From Terfezia claveryi (taxonomy: Eukaryota > Ascomycota > Pezizomycetes > Pezizales > Pezizaceae): 26,691 nucleotides of DNA. A program made the position numbers and the translations under genes. The first letter of the stretch is position 1; every line of letters begins with the position of its first letter. A model generated the notes under the pieces. That model was not told where the DNA came from. It was given only the letters and a program-made list of their open reading frames with translations, and did not search any database. The DNA is taken from positions 1-26,691 of the forward strand of contig WHUX01000442.1 of NCBI GenBank assembly GCA_015179025.1. The letters are read 5' to 3'. Of this stretch, positions 1 to 8,689 are shown piece by piece.

Positions 1-199
1 GATCATATATTAGATAGCATAAATCATATAAGATAGATTACACCAGTTAATTACTGTTCCTTTGGGAACGTCCCACATAGTAATCTCCCTACCCTTCTAA
101 GGTCTACCTCAGCAGAACTGAAATACACAAACGTCCGTGCTTACGGATATAGATTGTATAAATGGTACTAAATGAATACTGCCTAGTGCATTCATTACA
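1..199 (+). repeat. 5' LTR (LTR1) of copy A, 3' portion only
   Basis: It matches the last 200 bases of the complete LTR at 7804-8480 and ends in CATTACA, the inverse of the LTR start TGTAATG. It holds the two R/U5 hairpins seen in other copies; in the second, the stem is weakened by a G to A change (TAAGGT opposite ACCTCA). The internal region begins with a run of T. No tRNA-complementary primer site starting TGG is visible in the next 50 bases. Confidence 0.9.
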
Positions 200-438
200 T
201 TTTTTTTTAACTAACTTACCTAATCTTTAAATCTTAAATCCAAGGCCTAATCAACCTTCGGATACTTTTTTATACTCAAGCAAGTGTATACAATTTGACA
301 CACATACCTATAAATACGAACGTACATATATAAAACAATATCAATATTCAACTAGCTAGCAAATTATCTAACAACGAGACATCAGACTCTCAACTGCAGT
401 ACATCAACAAAAGACTTAGAAGCAAGCTAAGCAGAGCT

Positions 439-981
439 TTAACAGGTAGTGGTATCCCACATTAAACAATCCCACCCTCGTTCACAACACTTTTCCCAAT
501 AAGATCGACAACTCATCTTGCACTCCTGGCAACCACTATTACATCAGTACCTATAAATCCAGTACACCATTGAAAAACCAGCCCCCCAGGTCCCAGGAAT
601 AATTGGTCTAAACAATCAAGCATCACAATCCCATAGCTCAAATCTCACTACCTCCACTGTAGCCAATTCCTCCAGAAAAGAATTACCTCCATCAGAACCT
701 TCCTTAGGCCCAGATATTTCTACCAAGACCTCTGCGCCACTAACCTCTACCTCAATAAACCAATTAGAAAAAGTGACACTTTTGCTGGAAGAACTAGAAC
801 TAGATTCTAGCCCAGTAGACGAAGAAAAACCAGGACCATAAGAAACATCAGGATCCTAATATCCAGCCTCACCAGCCGTATCAGCCACCGAGCCAACAGA
901 ACCGTTAGTCGAACGAAGATCCGAAGGATCATCAGCCACCACAACATCAGCATAGTAAGGTGCTAAAGAGGAAAAGTAACT
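439..981 (-). pseudogene. Antisense ORF in RE1 leader (copy A), Cys-rich C-terminus
   Basis: Read on the minus strand, this frame runs 181 codons to a TAA at 439-441. It begins around Ser-Tyr-Phe-Ser-Ser-Leu-Ala and has a Ser/Asp-rich middle containing SLSTGLESSSSS-like sequence (here FSSTGLESSSSSS). The last 34 codons (439-543) are Cys-rich: C-x3-C-x2-C-x3-C-x7-CC-x5-C-x7-C. Three in-frame stops (TAG at 856-858 where copy D has CAG, and two TGA) look like decayed CAG/CGA codons. It points away from gag, whose ATG is about 57 bp from the open end of this frame. No clear ATG is seen, so a spliced or undetected start is possible. The same frame recurs in copies B, C and D. I do not recognise the family. 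Extra antisense ORFs are known in some plant Gypsy elements, but no homology to those is claimed. Confidence 0.55.
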
Positions 982-1037
982 CTATGATCGTATCACATAA
1001 CTAGCTGCATTTGGTTGTGGACAGATAACAGACATCA

Positions 1038-2887
1038 ATGGCATCTGAACTTAGTAAGAAGACTAAGAGGTTAAGGCAGTTAACTATATTAACCGAAGAT
1101 ATTAAGAAATTAGTACAAGAGAGTCTTAGAAACAAGAGATTTATAGTTCCTAACATGGAAGGAGAAATAAATCTGCCTACAGATATAGAAATAGGAGAAC
1201 CAGGTAGAATAGGAAGTAAACTATATTTTAGCATGGCATTGCCTCTCGCTCCTGAAGAATTTTGGGACAGACATCTTCCAACAATTGAGGAGATTTTGAA
1301 ATATACTCGCTCAATGGGACATGCCCAATAGTATTATCCTAATGATACTTGACTTTTAATAGAAGCCATAGTGAAACACTATTTATAGCTAACACTATAC
1401 CCGTTCAAAGAAAAGGACTTGGAAATGAATGTATTTTTAAGTAAAGAATTAAAGAAGCCTCTTGTTCCTCTTTTAAGGAAACGGAATTGGGTAATAAATA
1501 ACTGAGAAGAAATTATGGCATTTATAATAAGTGGCACTTATCTAGAAGAATTAGCACATACCGCAGAGGATTTTTTGAATCCTAGCAGAGAACTTCCAGC
1601 AGCATTCCTAAGAATACCGAAAGATTAATCGAAAGGCAAAGGTCAAGAACCTGAGATACTAGAAAGGAGGACTGGGTCAGACAAACAACTAAGTGATAGA
1701 GACCAACCATCAGAATATATACAACTACCGGAAGATGATGACAATCTGGAAACGGGACCAGATCTACAAAAGCAGAAAACTCAAGGAGGAGGACAAGATC
1801 CCGATGATAGCAGAGATGACAGCTCGGACTCTGATAATGCATCATCAGTTGCCAGTCAACCCTTAGTTAGAAAGCCCCAACAAGAAAAATCAGTTGAATA
1901 TCAACAGTGGGAATCAACTACAGGAATAGTTACAGCAGGTAACCATAAACAATGGATGTTTTAAGAGGAATAAAGATTGATCTACTAGAAATGGTAAAAA
2001 GAGAAGACAAAAAATGGTAAGACTCACAATATTTTAACTCTTGGGCTACAGCAATGCAACGTTGGTTGGTTCTGAAAAGGATAGATTTAGAAGGCACTTT
2101 AGCTTTGGAAATTGTTGGATTCAGAATAGAAGGAAGTGCACTTACTACTTATAATCAATTCATAAGAGAAAAAGGGAAAGATGCGAAATTCTTCAGCTTC
2201 ATGCCAGTGCTAAGGGATTTTCTGATACCCTCGACTAGTAAGGACATTTTGTGGAAACGATGGGAGACAGCTACACCATACAAGGACGGACGTCATATGG
2301 GGAGAAAACAGTTTGCCAATTGGCTTACTAAAATACAAATCAAATTAATCAACAACAATAGTAAACAATCAATATCACAAGAAGTAAAAAGAAGAAAGTT
2401 TCTTAATCACCTGCCACTATATATGTCAGCTACATTAATTCCTTCAATTAAAGAAGAATGGTCATATGATCAGCTCGTACATCAAGCAAAGTTATATGAA
2501 GCTTCAAAAAAAGATATTGCCCTACCATCTATACCAAATACATCCCAATGACAATACCCTCGGAATAATAATCGAAGTCATGGTCCACGCAGGGACTAGA
2601 ATCAACGACAAAAAACAGGATTTAATTCTAGCAGCAATCCCAGCACTAAACCCAATACAGAATAACGGAAGGACTCAGATTGGGACACCATTACAAAATA
2701 ATTAGATCAGAAGACGAAGATGCAATTAATTAGAGACAAGAAATGTCTATGGTGTTGGAACGCTAGACACTCCTATAGGAACTGTCGGAAACAACAAAAT
2801 AAGGTACCCATACGTATAGCCGTACAGGATTTAGCTATGCTGATAGCTATTAAGAATCAAATCAACAAGGATAAAATCAAGAAATGA
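1038..2887 (+). pseudogene. gag: RE1 copy A gag (capsid plus zinc knuckle), decayed
   Basis: Gag packages element RNA into cytoplasmic virus-like particles. The start is the ATG at 1038 (MASELSKKTKRLRQL), aligned with the equivalent start in copy C and with ATG-to-ATA versions in B and D. The first open block ends at a TAG (1329) where copy C reads CAG. An acidic low-complexity stretch follows at about 1690-1830. A capsid-like block (2054-2551, MQRWLVLKRIDLEG) has the aromatic/basic pattern of a retrotransposon capsid. A perfect CCHC nucleocapsid knuckle, CLWCWNARHSYRNC, lies at 2744-2785. Capsid, knuckle and protease share one frame, so gag and protease were probably fused. Many stops are explained by CAG to TAG or CGA to TGA. 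Confidence 0.85.
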
Positions 2888-2890
2888 CTC

Positions 2891-3202
2891 TTGTCAAGAC
2901 AGGTACCTGATTTCAGCAAGGTATTCGTTAAAGCTAATGGACACCCCATACTAGCTTTAATTGATCTCCAAACGAAGGGAGGAGAATTAATTAATTATCA
3001 ATTTGTACATCTATACAAAATACCAACTAGAAGTATTGAGAAAAAGTCAGGAAGTACTGCAATTAAAGGCTTAAAAGGAACGATAGATAAAGCCTGTACT
3101 ATCAAAGTTGATTGGATAGGTTATGTAGAAGAACGAACATTCTATGTAGCACATTTAACTGAATGGGATATAATTTTAGGAGAACCCCTCTCAGCAAAGT
3201 AA
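2891..3202 (+). pseudogene. RE1 copy A aspartic protease domain
   Basis: A retropepsin-like domain that would process Gag-Pol. The core reads ALIDLQTKGGELIN, then a Phe-Val-His-Leu-Tyr helix start, and ends with WDIILGEP, the family's hydrophobic-Leu-Gly (ILG) signature. The catalytic triad is normally D-[ST]-G. Here Asp is followed by Leu-Gln, and copies B and C have the same Asp-Leu-Gln, so this is a feature of RE1 and not damage in one copy. The frame ends at a stop caused by a one-base loss relative to copy C, which continues in frame past the same point. No genuine ATG is visible, as expected for a polyprotein-internal domain. Confidence 0.8.
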
Positions 3203-4270
3203 AAGCGATAATTCTAGCCATCAGGAACCAGTTACTATCAACTGGAAAATATTCCTAGATTCCAGCTAAGTACATAGAAAGGATCTAGAACCATAGTGAA
3301 TGGTATAAGATCAGCATATACTCAAGTCAGCTGTGAATCAGTTACAATTATAGTGAACCAGATAATTGGGAAATTATCAGTGATATAGAAGATACCAATT
3401 CAGAAAGAGAACTTGTGACAGCTGTTTCTACTGTACAGAAACAATTCAACGCTATAACGAGTTTCCCTTATTATTTCCAAAGACAATTCCACGGAATTAC
3501 TGCCACTAAGAAAAATTAATCACTCTATTAAACCAAAACCGGAGCTACTTGGATACCGAAATGGGACCCTCAGGACATTGATTTAGACAAAAATCCATGA
3601 CAAATTAATTGAGAAAGAAGCATCAGGTTGTATATATAAGTAGAAAATGACACAAATACTGTAGTCATGTTCCCTGTTCCAAACAAGACAAACCGGAAGA
3701 AGCCAGACACGTTATAACTGTCGAAACTGCAATTTAGCTGTTGAACTAGACATACCCCACTACCAGATATTAATGAAGCTATTGAACTAGTAGCGGAAAT
3801 CCATTTGGACTAAGCTTGACTTAGCGATGGATTTTTTAATATCAAAAACAATAAGAATTAGAACAACACTCTACCTTTCTATGTTATCTGAGATATTTTA
3901 GAGTAGAGTTATGCAACAAGGGGATCGTAACACACCAGCTACCATGGTTCGCGTTATGTATAAATTTTTAAAGATATGGTCTATAAAGATTTAATCATCT
4001 ATATTGATGATATTATTATTTTTTCCAAACATATAAGGAACATGTAAAATTATTAAAGAAAGTACTTCAACGTTTGCAGATGAGAAATTCTATCTCAAAG
4101 AAAGCAAATGCAGTTCTTTACTCCAAGATTGGAAATCTTAGGATACGTTTTGACATTAGATGGATTACATGTAGATCTTAAAAAGAGAACTACTATATTA
4201 ACATTTCCAACTCCTACTCAGAAAAAGACCTTAGAGGATTCCTAGGAATTGTTAATTATCTTAGCAGATT
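3203..4270 (+). pseudogene. pol: RE1 copy A pre-RT linker and reverse transcriptase
   Basis: The reverse transcriptase would copy element RNA into cDNA. The stretch before the core (about 3380-3560) is shared with copy B (AVSTxxKQFN) but is no known domain. RT signatures follow: KLDLA at about 3806, corresponding to KLNLANGFFNI in copy B; a Gln-Gly-Asp around 3917; the catalytic box YIDD at 4000-4011 followed by IIIFS; then LGYVLT and a thumb-like segment. YIDD is a conservative variant of the common Y-[LV]-D-D. Several stops and small indels break the frame. Confidence 0.85.
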
Positions 4271-4800
4271 TATCTCCGACTTGGCATCGTATGCAAGTAC
4301 CCTGTCGGAACTACAAGGAGAAACAAAGAAATGGGAATGGACAGATACTTATATTACAGCGTTTGAAAAACTGAAGGAACTCGTGAATTCCCTACATGTT
4401 TTAAAACCCTGGAATAATAAGTTAACTGAACCCAAATATTTAGTCTGTGATACTAGTTATGTAGGACTAGGATCGTTGATAGGTCAAGGACCACTAATAT
4501 ATATCAGACTATTATGCTTCTACTCAAGAAAATTTAATCTAGCATAACTCAATTATCCCACCTTCTAAAAGAAATTATTGGTGATTATTGACTTATTGAA
4601 ATTTTTTGAAGCACAATTGAGAGATTACAAGTTCACTATCCTTACCGACCACAAACCATTAGTAACTTTCCATACTCAAATGCCAACAAGTCAGAAATTG
4701 ACGGATGGCAAGATTATCTAATGGAATTTGATACAGACATTCAGTATACTACAGGAAAGGAAAATTTGATAGTAGACGCTCTATCAAGAAAGCATAAATG
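4271..4800 (+). pseudogene. pol: RE1 copy A RNase H domain
   Basis: RNase H removes the RNA strand of the RNA:DNA hybrid during reverse transcription. The longest open block (4281-4547) contains LVCDTSYVGLGS, with the first catalytic Asp, then an Arg-Lys-Phe-Asn stretch. After a TAG-type stop and a small deletion near 4700, the domain continues with LTDHKPL and ends in GKENLIVDALSRK (to about 4795). These are the standard Gypsy RNase H landmarks. The deletion changes frame relative to the first half, so the domain is dead in this copy. In copy B an RE2 LTR lies just after this point. Confidence 0.85.
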
Positions 4801-6085
4801 CCCCGACATTCCCACCACAGAGGACGATTATATTTCCAACAGCATTGATCCTCCTAACACACCTACAACCACAATATCTCTACTAATGCTTTAAAAACTT
4901 TCCACTTACTAGAAACCTCCACTCAGAATGAAATGGTTTCTTGCAGAGCTATCAATTTCAAGCATGTCGACTGTGACTGCAACAAATGTCATAGAAGAGC
5001 CAAAGAGCTTGGACATCATATCTTTTGTCTATACTTTGAAGGCGTCTAGGATAAAGACAGTGAATATGATATGATCAAGGAAGAAGAGTCCTCAGATGAT
5101 GAGACTCTATCTACTATACCAGAAGAGGTTTTTACTGGGTATGACCGAGTACCCATTATAAATAAGAACAAACCTTTAACAGTTCTTGGACTGAGATATA
5201 GGCTTCCCTCTTCTGAAAGCGCTCAACAAAACGCCCTCGCTCCTAAAGAAGCGAAAGAAGTTGCTATCAACCTAGCTCTTAGCAACTGGCAATAACACAA
5301 GAGGATGCAATGGTCCTTGTGTCGAGATTTTTACTGTCCTACTCATGGCAGCTCCCACACCATAAGCAACCGTATATTCACTGTTGAAACATGCGCAATC
5401 TGCAACCACTATGGATATGGCAGTATGAACTATGACTTGTCAGCCTGAGTTCTTAAGAAGGAGAAGGAATTCTATAAGAGTCGTATTGAGTACCACTCAG
5501 CTGCAAATGACTCTCATAAGGAACTAGCACCAGTACAACAGACACCAGTATATCCAGTTCCATAACCTTTCAGCCGCAACAAAGCTATCCATGAAATTAG
5601 AGAATGGGCAAAAAGGTTGAAAGCCAATAAGCCAGCAGGCTCAACTCTCCAACATGACTTTCAGTTCAGTGATACTACCGAACAGATGAGTACCCGTCAA
5701 ATGGAACAGTAGATCAAAGATACTCCTGTTGCCCCTCAACAACCATGGAGTGCACTTTAACAACCATCTACAACCGCTAGTAGCAGTAATTCGCAACTCC
5801 TATCAACACTACTGTCATTACTACACGTTCCCAAAAGCGAGTAGCTATTAACGAAGACCCAGAACCCTCCTTCATTCAAGATACTAAGACCTCCAGACAG
5901 CGTTGTAATTTCTGTAAGTTCTTAGAACATAATACTTCTACATGTAAAGAGAAGAAACCTACCATCAATAACTTCAACCAAAGGATCGAACTGACCCTCA
6001 ACAAGCTCATTGGAGAGAAACATATCAGTGACCGATGGGCAGATAACAAGGACAATTTCATTACTCTTTGGCTAGATTAAGGGAC
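4801..6085 (+). pseudogene. RE1 insert between RNase H and integrase, three Cys/His clusters
   Basis: About 1.3 kb separates RNase H from integrase, where Gypsy elements usually have only a short linker. Cluster 1 (about 4966-5030) reads VDCDCNKCHRRAKELGHH then I-F-C. Cluster 2 (5320-5445) has CRDFYCPTHG and then CAICNHYGYG, two pairs of zinc-type ligands. Between them is an acidic stretch (EEESSDDETLS). A Pro/Gln/Ser-rich region follows. Cluster 3 is a perfect CCHC knuckle, CNFCKFLEHNTSTC (5904-5945), in the same frame as the integrase. Clusters 1 and 2 share another frame. I do not recognise the region as a named domain; nucleic-acid binding is inferred from the zinc ligands only. Copies B, C and D end before it, so its presence across RE1 cannot be tested here. 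Confidence 0.6.
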
Positions 6086-7220
6086 AGGAATGAAAGCTGC
6101 ATACCAAACGTATATGAGAGTATGTCCTATCTGGAAGAACTATTATAATACCTTTGTCAGCCTTAAGGATCATAGGATGAGAGATGGATTTTTGTATGTT
6201 AAGAACTGACAAGAACAATGGAGATTAGTCTTGCCCTCTACCTTTAATATTGAAGGTAAGAACTATCTTGAATTAGTGATTAAAGATGCACATGAAGCGA
6301 CTGCTCATGGTGGCATTGAAAAAACAATGAAATATCTTACTGACCGATATAATCACCAGTCCTTTGCAGAACCAACTAAGGACTATATCAGAAGTTGTGA
6401 TACTTGTCAATGGACAAAGTATTCCAACAAGGTGCCATTTAGACTCATAACCCCATTACATGTACCAAGAAGGCCATGGACAGACATATCGATGGATTTT
6501 CTTAAGTTGGCACCTGTTTTTACTAAGTATTCAGTTTTGTACCTGAATATTTCTGTTGAAGAAGATCATGTTGTTTGTATTTCATGACTTTGAACAATTG
6601 TCGATAGACAATTAGGATTCAAGTTTCTTATTCCTGTCTCAGATAATTTCATAGCAGAACAGTGTACTGCTACTTTTGATACTCATGTAGTCTCAACTAT
6701 GGGATACCCTTTTTGTATTGTTTTTAATCAAGATAGTCTTTTTATGTCATCACATTTTCAAGATTGGGCTAGGAATAAAGGAATCAAGTTAGAACCGTCC
6801 ACCGCATATTATCTATGTGTAGATGGACAATCAGAAATTGTGACCAAAGAGATTCTGCAAGTAGCAAGAGCCTGTAAATCTGAAGGATTTGATTGGCTAT
6901 AGAAACTACCAGAGATATAGTTGAAACTTAACTCAAGGTATAACGCCGCTAGACAGAATAGCCTATATTTCACACTGTTTAGATTTAATGCACATCTTGG
7001 CATATCGATACTTCGATACCCCATTAATGCATATGTACTGGCAAATGAACGTCATGAAGTAACGTCTAAAAACCTTTTTGATGCTAAGAAGACTCAAGCA
7101 TCTCAAGTGAATAAACTAGTACCAAATACAACCAAATTTTCAGTCGAACAACAAGTCATGCTTTCTTCAGAAAACATCAATATATCTAATGTCTTACCTA
7201 AACTCAAACCAAGATAGCTA
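6086..7220 (+). pseudogene. pol: RE1 copy A integrase (zinc-binding and catalytic core)
   Basis: Integrase would insert element cDNA into the genome. The HHCC zinc domain shows HEATAHGG followed by SCDTCQ (about 6288-6410). The core has the first Asp in WTDISMDFL (about 6478-6500). The second Asp is expected in an SDR-like context but reads FNQD (about 6727), so it seems changed to Asn by GAT to AAT. The Glu is retained in DGQSE (about 6823-6837), although the preceding HPET-like motif is altered to YLCV. The frame is continuous with the CCHC knuckle at 5904 and with the chromodomain, interrupted by stops such as TAA at 6078 and TGA at 6585. The altered Asp and the stops mean this copy cannot integrate by itself. 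Confidence 0.88.
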
Positions 7221-7775
7221 GGCCCATTTCCTATTATTTCTAGTAATTAGAAACGCAATAACTATAGCCTAGACTTGTCCAGCCAACCCGACCTACACCT
7301 CATATATAATACTTTTCACATCAGCAAACTCAAACCGTATTATAAAAATGATTCCACCCAGTTCCCTCAAAGCCAAACTCAAGAGCCAGGACCAATTCAA
7401 GATGATCGTTATAAAGTTGAAAAGGTATTAGAATTTAGAACAGCTACTCGAACAGGAGAAAGACAATATAAGGTCAGATGGCTAGGATACTCTCCTAAAC
7501 ATGATTACTGTGTAAATGCCAAGGATATCACTACCGAAATTCTCCAAGATTTCTGGACGACTGGAAGTTTGGAATATACATTTAAGAGACGACGAACAAC
7601 TCGAGGAAAACAAGGACCACGAACCAGAGACGAAACTAGAGCTCTCATTCAACAAGAATGAGATCGAATCATAAGTCAAGAGAATACTAAGGATATTCAT
7701 GTTAATGCAAATGTATTAACAATGTATCAAATCTTAGGATGTATGGAAATCAATTTGGCAGAATGAGAGAAGTAA
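7221..7775 (+). pseudogene. pol: RE1 copy A integrase C-terminus (GPF module) and chromodomain
   Basis: LGPFPII just after a TAG matches the GPY/F module of Gypsy integrases, and NTFHISKLKPY follows. The chromodomain spans about 7402-7560: YKVEKVLEF, then YKVRWLGY, then DITTEILQDFW. Chromodomains guide chromovirus integration toward chromatin carrying modified histone tails. The usual aromatic position after KWxGY reads DYCVN instead of a Trp-containing version, so binding may be impaired. A TGA at 7659-7661 looks like the end, but the frame stays open to another TGA and then a TAA at 7773-7775. Copy E is open through the same stretch up to the matching TAA, so the native protein probably ends at 7775, 28 bp before the 3' LTR. 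Confidence 0.85.
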
Positions 7776-7792
7776 GGATAGCAAATCCTTCC

Positions 7793-7803
7793 ATATGAGG
7801 AAG
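7793..7803 (+). other. Polypurine tract next to the 3' LTR of copy A
   Basis: The bases just before the LTR start read ATGAGGAAG. Copy E reads GTGGGGAAG at the same place, a cleaner purine run ending exactly at the LTR start TGTAATGGAG. This is the expected position of the plus-strand primer. Confidence 0.6.
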
Positions 7804-8032
7804 TGTAATGGAGAACATTTCATTGCTTATATAATTACTTATATACCTTTTGTATTTCCTATATTACTACTATGTTATGTAACTAAGTCTATCGGTCGAA
7901 GGACTAGCCTTCCACCATTTCCTATTACTTTATAAGCGTCTATAGCATTTGGAATTTGCCATGGGAAATTCTATAGAACTTGCCCTACGAGCATACCCTC
8001 AGTATGGTCGCATGACATTTGTTTTGAACGTG

Positions 8033-8079
8033 TGAGTCACCACTATAGCTACATGACCTTGTTCTGGCCATGTGACTCA
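8033..8079 (+). promoter_or_regulatory. Paired TGA(G/C)TCA sites in LTR1
   Basis: TGAGTCA at 8033-8039 and TGACTCA at 8073-8079 are perfect Gcn4/AP-1 type bZIP half-palindromes exactly 40 bp apart. They sit in an imperfect tandem repeat that also includes CACATGACC-like boxes and ends about 100 bp before the TATA box. Copy D keeps one (13277-13283), copy E keeps one, and both in copy C are mutated. Binding is an inference from the motif. Confidence 0.5.
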
Positions 8080-8178
8080 TTACTATGGCCACATGACCTC
8101 TTTTGTATAGCATACCACCTTCTGGTGTAGCACCCTTTTATTGTATTTATTTTCCTTAGTCATCAGATCTCAGAGGAG

Positions 8179-8209
8179 TATAAATAGGCGCTGGATTCCC
8201 TCTGGAATC
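8179..8209 (+). promoter_or_regulatory. LTR1 TATA box and initiator-region hairpin
   Basis: TATAAATA at 8179-8186 is followed at 8194-8209 by the inverted repeat GATTCC-CTCT-GGAATC. The same TATA occurs at 13381-13388, 19203-19210 and, on the minus strand, 26208-26215. Transcription of RE1 probably starts within or just after this palindrome, which would put it at the 5' end of the RNA. Confidence 0.65.
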
Positions 8210-8327
8210 TAACAGAGAACAAGCAAGCAGCAATGAGCACACAGCAACAAGCAAGCCTATATACCGATGAGATCAAGATCACATAGCTTAGATTGCACAA
8301 ATCATATAAGATAGATTACACCAGTTA

Positions 8328-8391
8328 ATTACTATTCCCTTCGGGAACGTCCCACATAGTAATCTCCCTACCCTTCTGAGGTCCTACCTCA
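8328..8391 (+). other. Two conserved hairpins in LTR1 R/U5
   Basis: Hairpin 1 (8328-8363) has an outer stem ATTACTA/TAGTAAT and an inner stem TTCCC/GGGAA. Hairpin 2 (8377-8391) pairs TGAGGT with ACCTCA around a three-base loop. Equivalent structures occur in copies C, D and E. Copy D has TGAAGT/ACTTCA, a paired change preserving hairpin 2. Confidence 0.5.
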
Positions 8392-8480
8392 GCAGAACCG
8401 AAATAGACAAACATCCATACTTATGGATATAGATTGAATAAACTGTACTGAATGAATACTGCCTAGTAGCATTCATTATA

Positions 8481-8675
8481 ACACTCGAACAAGTCTGTTC
8501 AAGTATTAGCATTAACAAGCAAATCACCAAAAACAATGCCATTTATTTAAGTAACTAAATCACTTGATAAACAAAAACTAATAAAATAAATAATAAAAAT
8601 AAAATAATAATAAAAAAACTAAAAAAAACACTCAAAAAAATCAAACTTTTTCCTACTCTTCCTTACTCTCTACCA
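8481..8675 (-). repeat. RE2 LTR (LTR2) fragment, first ~195 bp, minus strand
   Basis: The reverse complement begins TGGTAGAGAG and matches the first ~195 bp of the LTR2 copies at 16086 and 22797, including the T-rich tract and the first GAACA...TTGTTCGA dyad. The TGGT end abuts RE1 copy B sequence just after RNase H, and the interior is cut by the 3' LTR of copy A. RE2 therefore entered B, and A later entered this LTR. Confidence 0.85.
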
Positions 8676-8689
8676 TAGTGGTAGGAGTA

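Larger units (their letters stand above)
1..8480 (+). mobile_element. RE1 copy A, near-complete Ty3/Gypsy chromovirus
   Basis: This is the only copy in the window running from 5' LTR to 3' LTR; the left edge cuts the 5' LTR. Order is LTR1 - antisense ORF - gag - protease - RT - RNase H - Cys-rich insert - integrase - chromodomain - LTR1. Protease-RT-RNase H-integrase order with a terminal chromodomain is the Ty3/Gypsy chromovirus layout. Every domain carries stops or frameshifts, so the copy is not autonomous. Comparing 1-199 with the last 200 bases of the 3' LTR by eye gives roughly one difference in ten, so it is not recent. It lies inside an RE2 LTR: bases 8481-8675 are an LTR2 fragment whose remainder must lie left of the window. 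Confidence 0.9.
7804..8480 (+). repeat. 3' LTR (LTR1) of copy A, complete
   Basis: 677 bp, starting TGTAATGGAG and ending CATTATA, where other copies have CATTACA (a C to T change in the terminal CA). It contains two 40-bp-spaced bZIP-like sites, a TATAAATA box, AGCAAGC repeats near the expected transcript start, and palindromes in R/U5. The next five bases, ACACT (8481-8485), are the expected right-hand target duplication; the left partner is outside the window. Confidence 0.92.

Noticed and set aside
200..250. GTAAGT donor-like site on the minus strand and CTAAC branch-like site on the plus strand just after LTR1
   Set aside because: Short matches in AT-rich sequence; the donor lies beyond the antisense ORF stop and there is no paired site to make a convincing intron.
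1582..1845. Minus-strand frame opposite the acidic gag linker (also at 21157-21390)
   Set aside because: The acidic Asp/Glu repeats of the plus strand produce an open Leu/His-rich complement; no independent support.
8560..8640. A-rich tract considered as a LINE or SINE tail
   Set aside because: It is the T-rich start of LTR2 on the opposite strand, present at the same place in the other two LTR2 copies.
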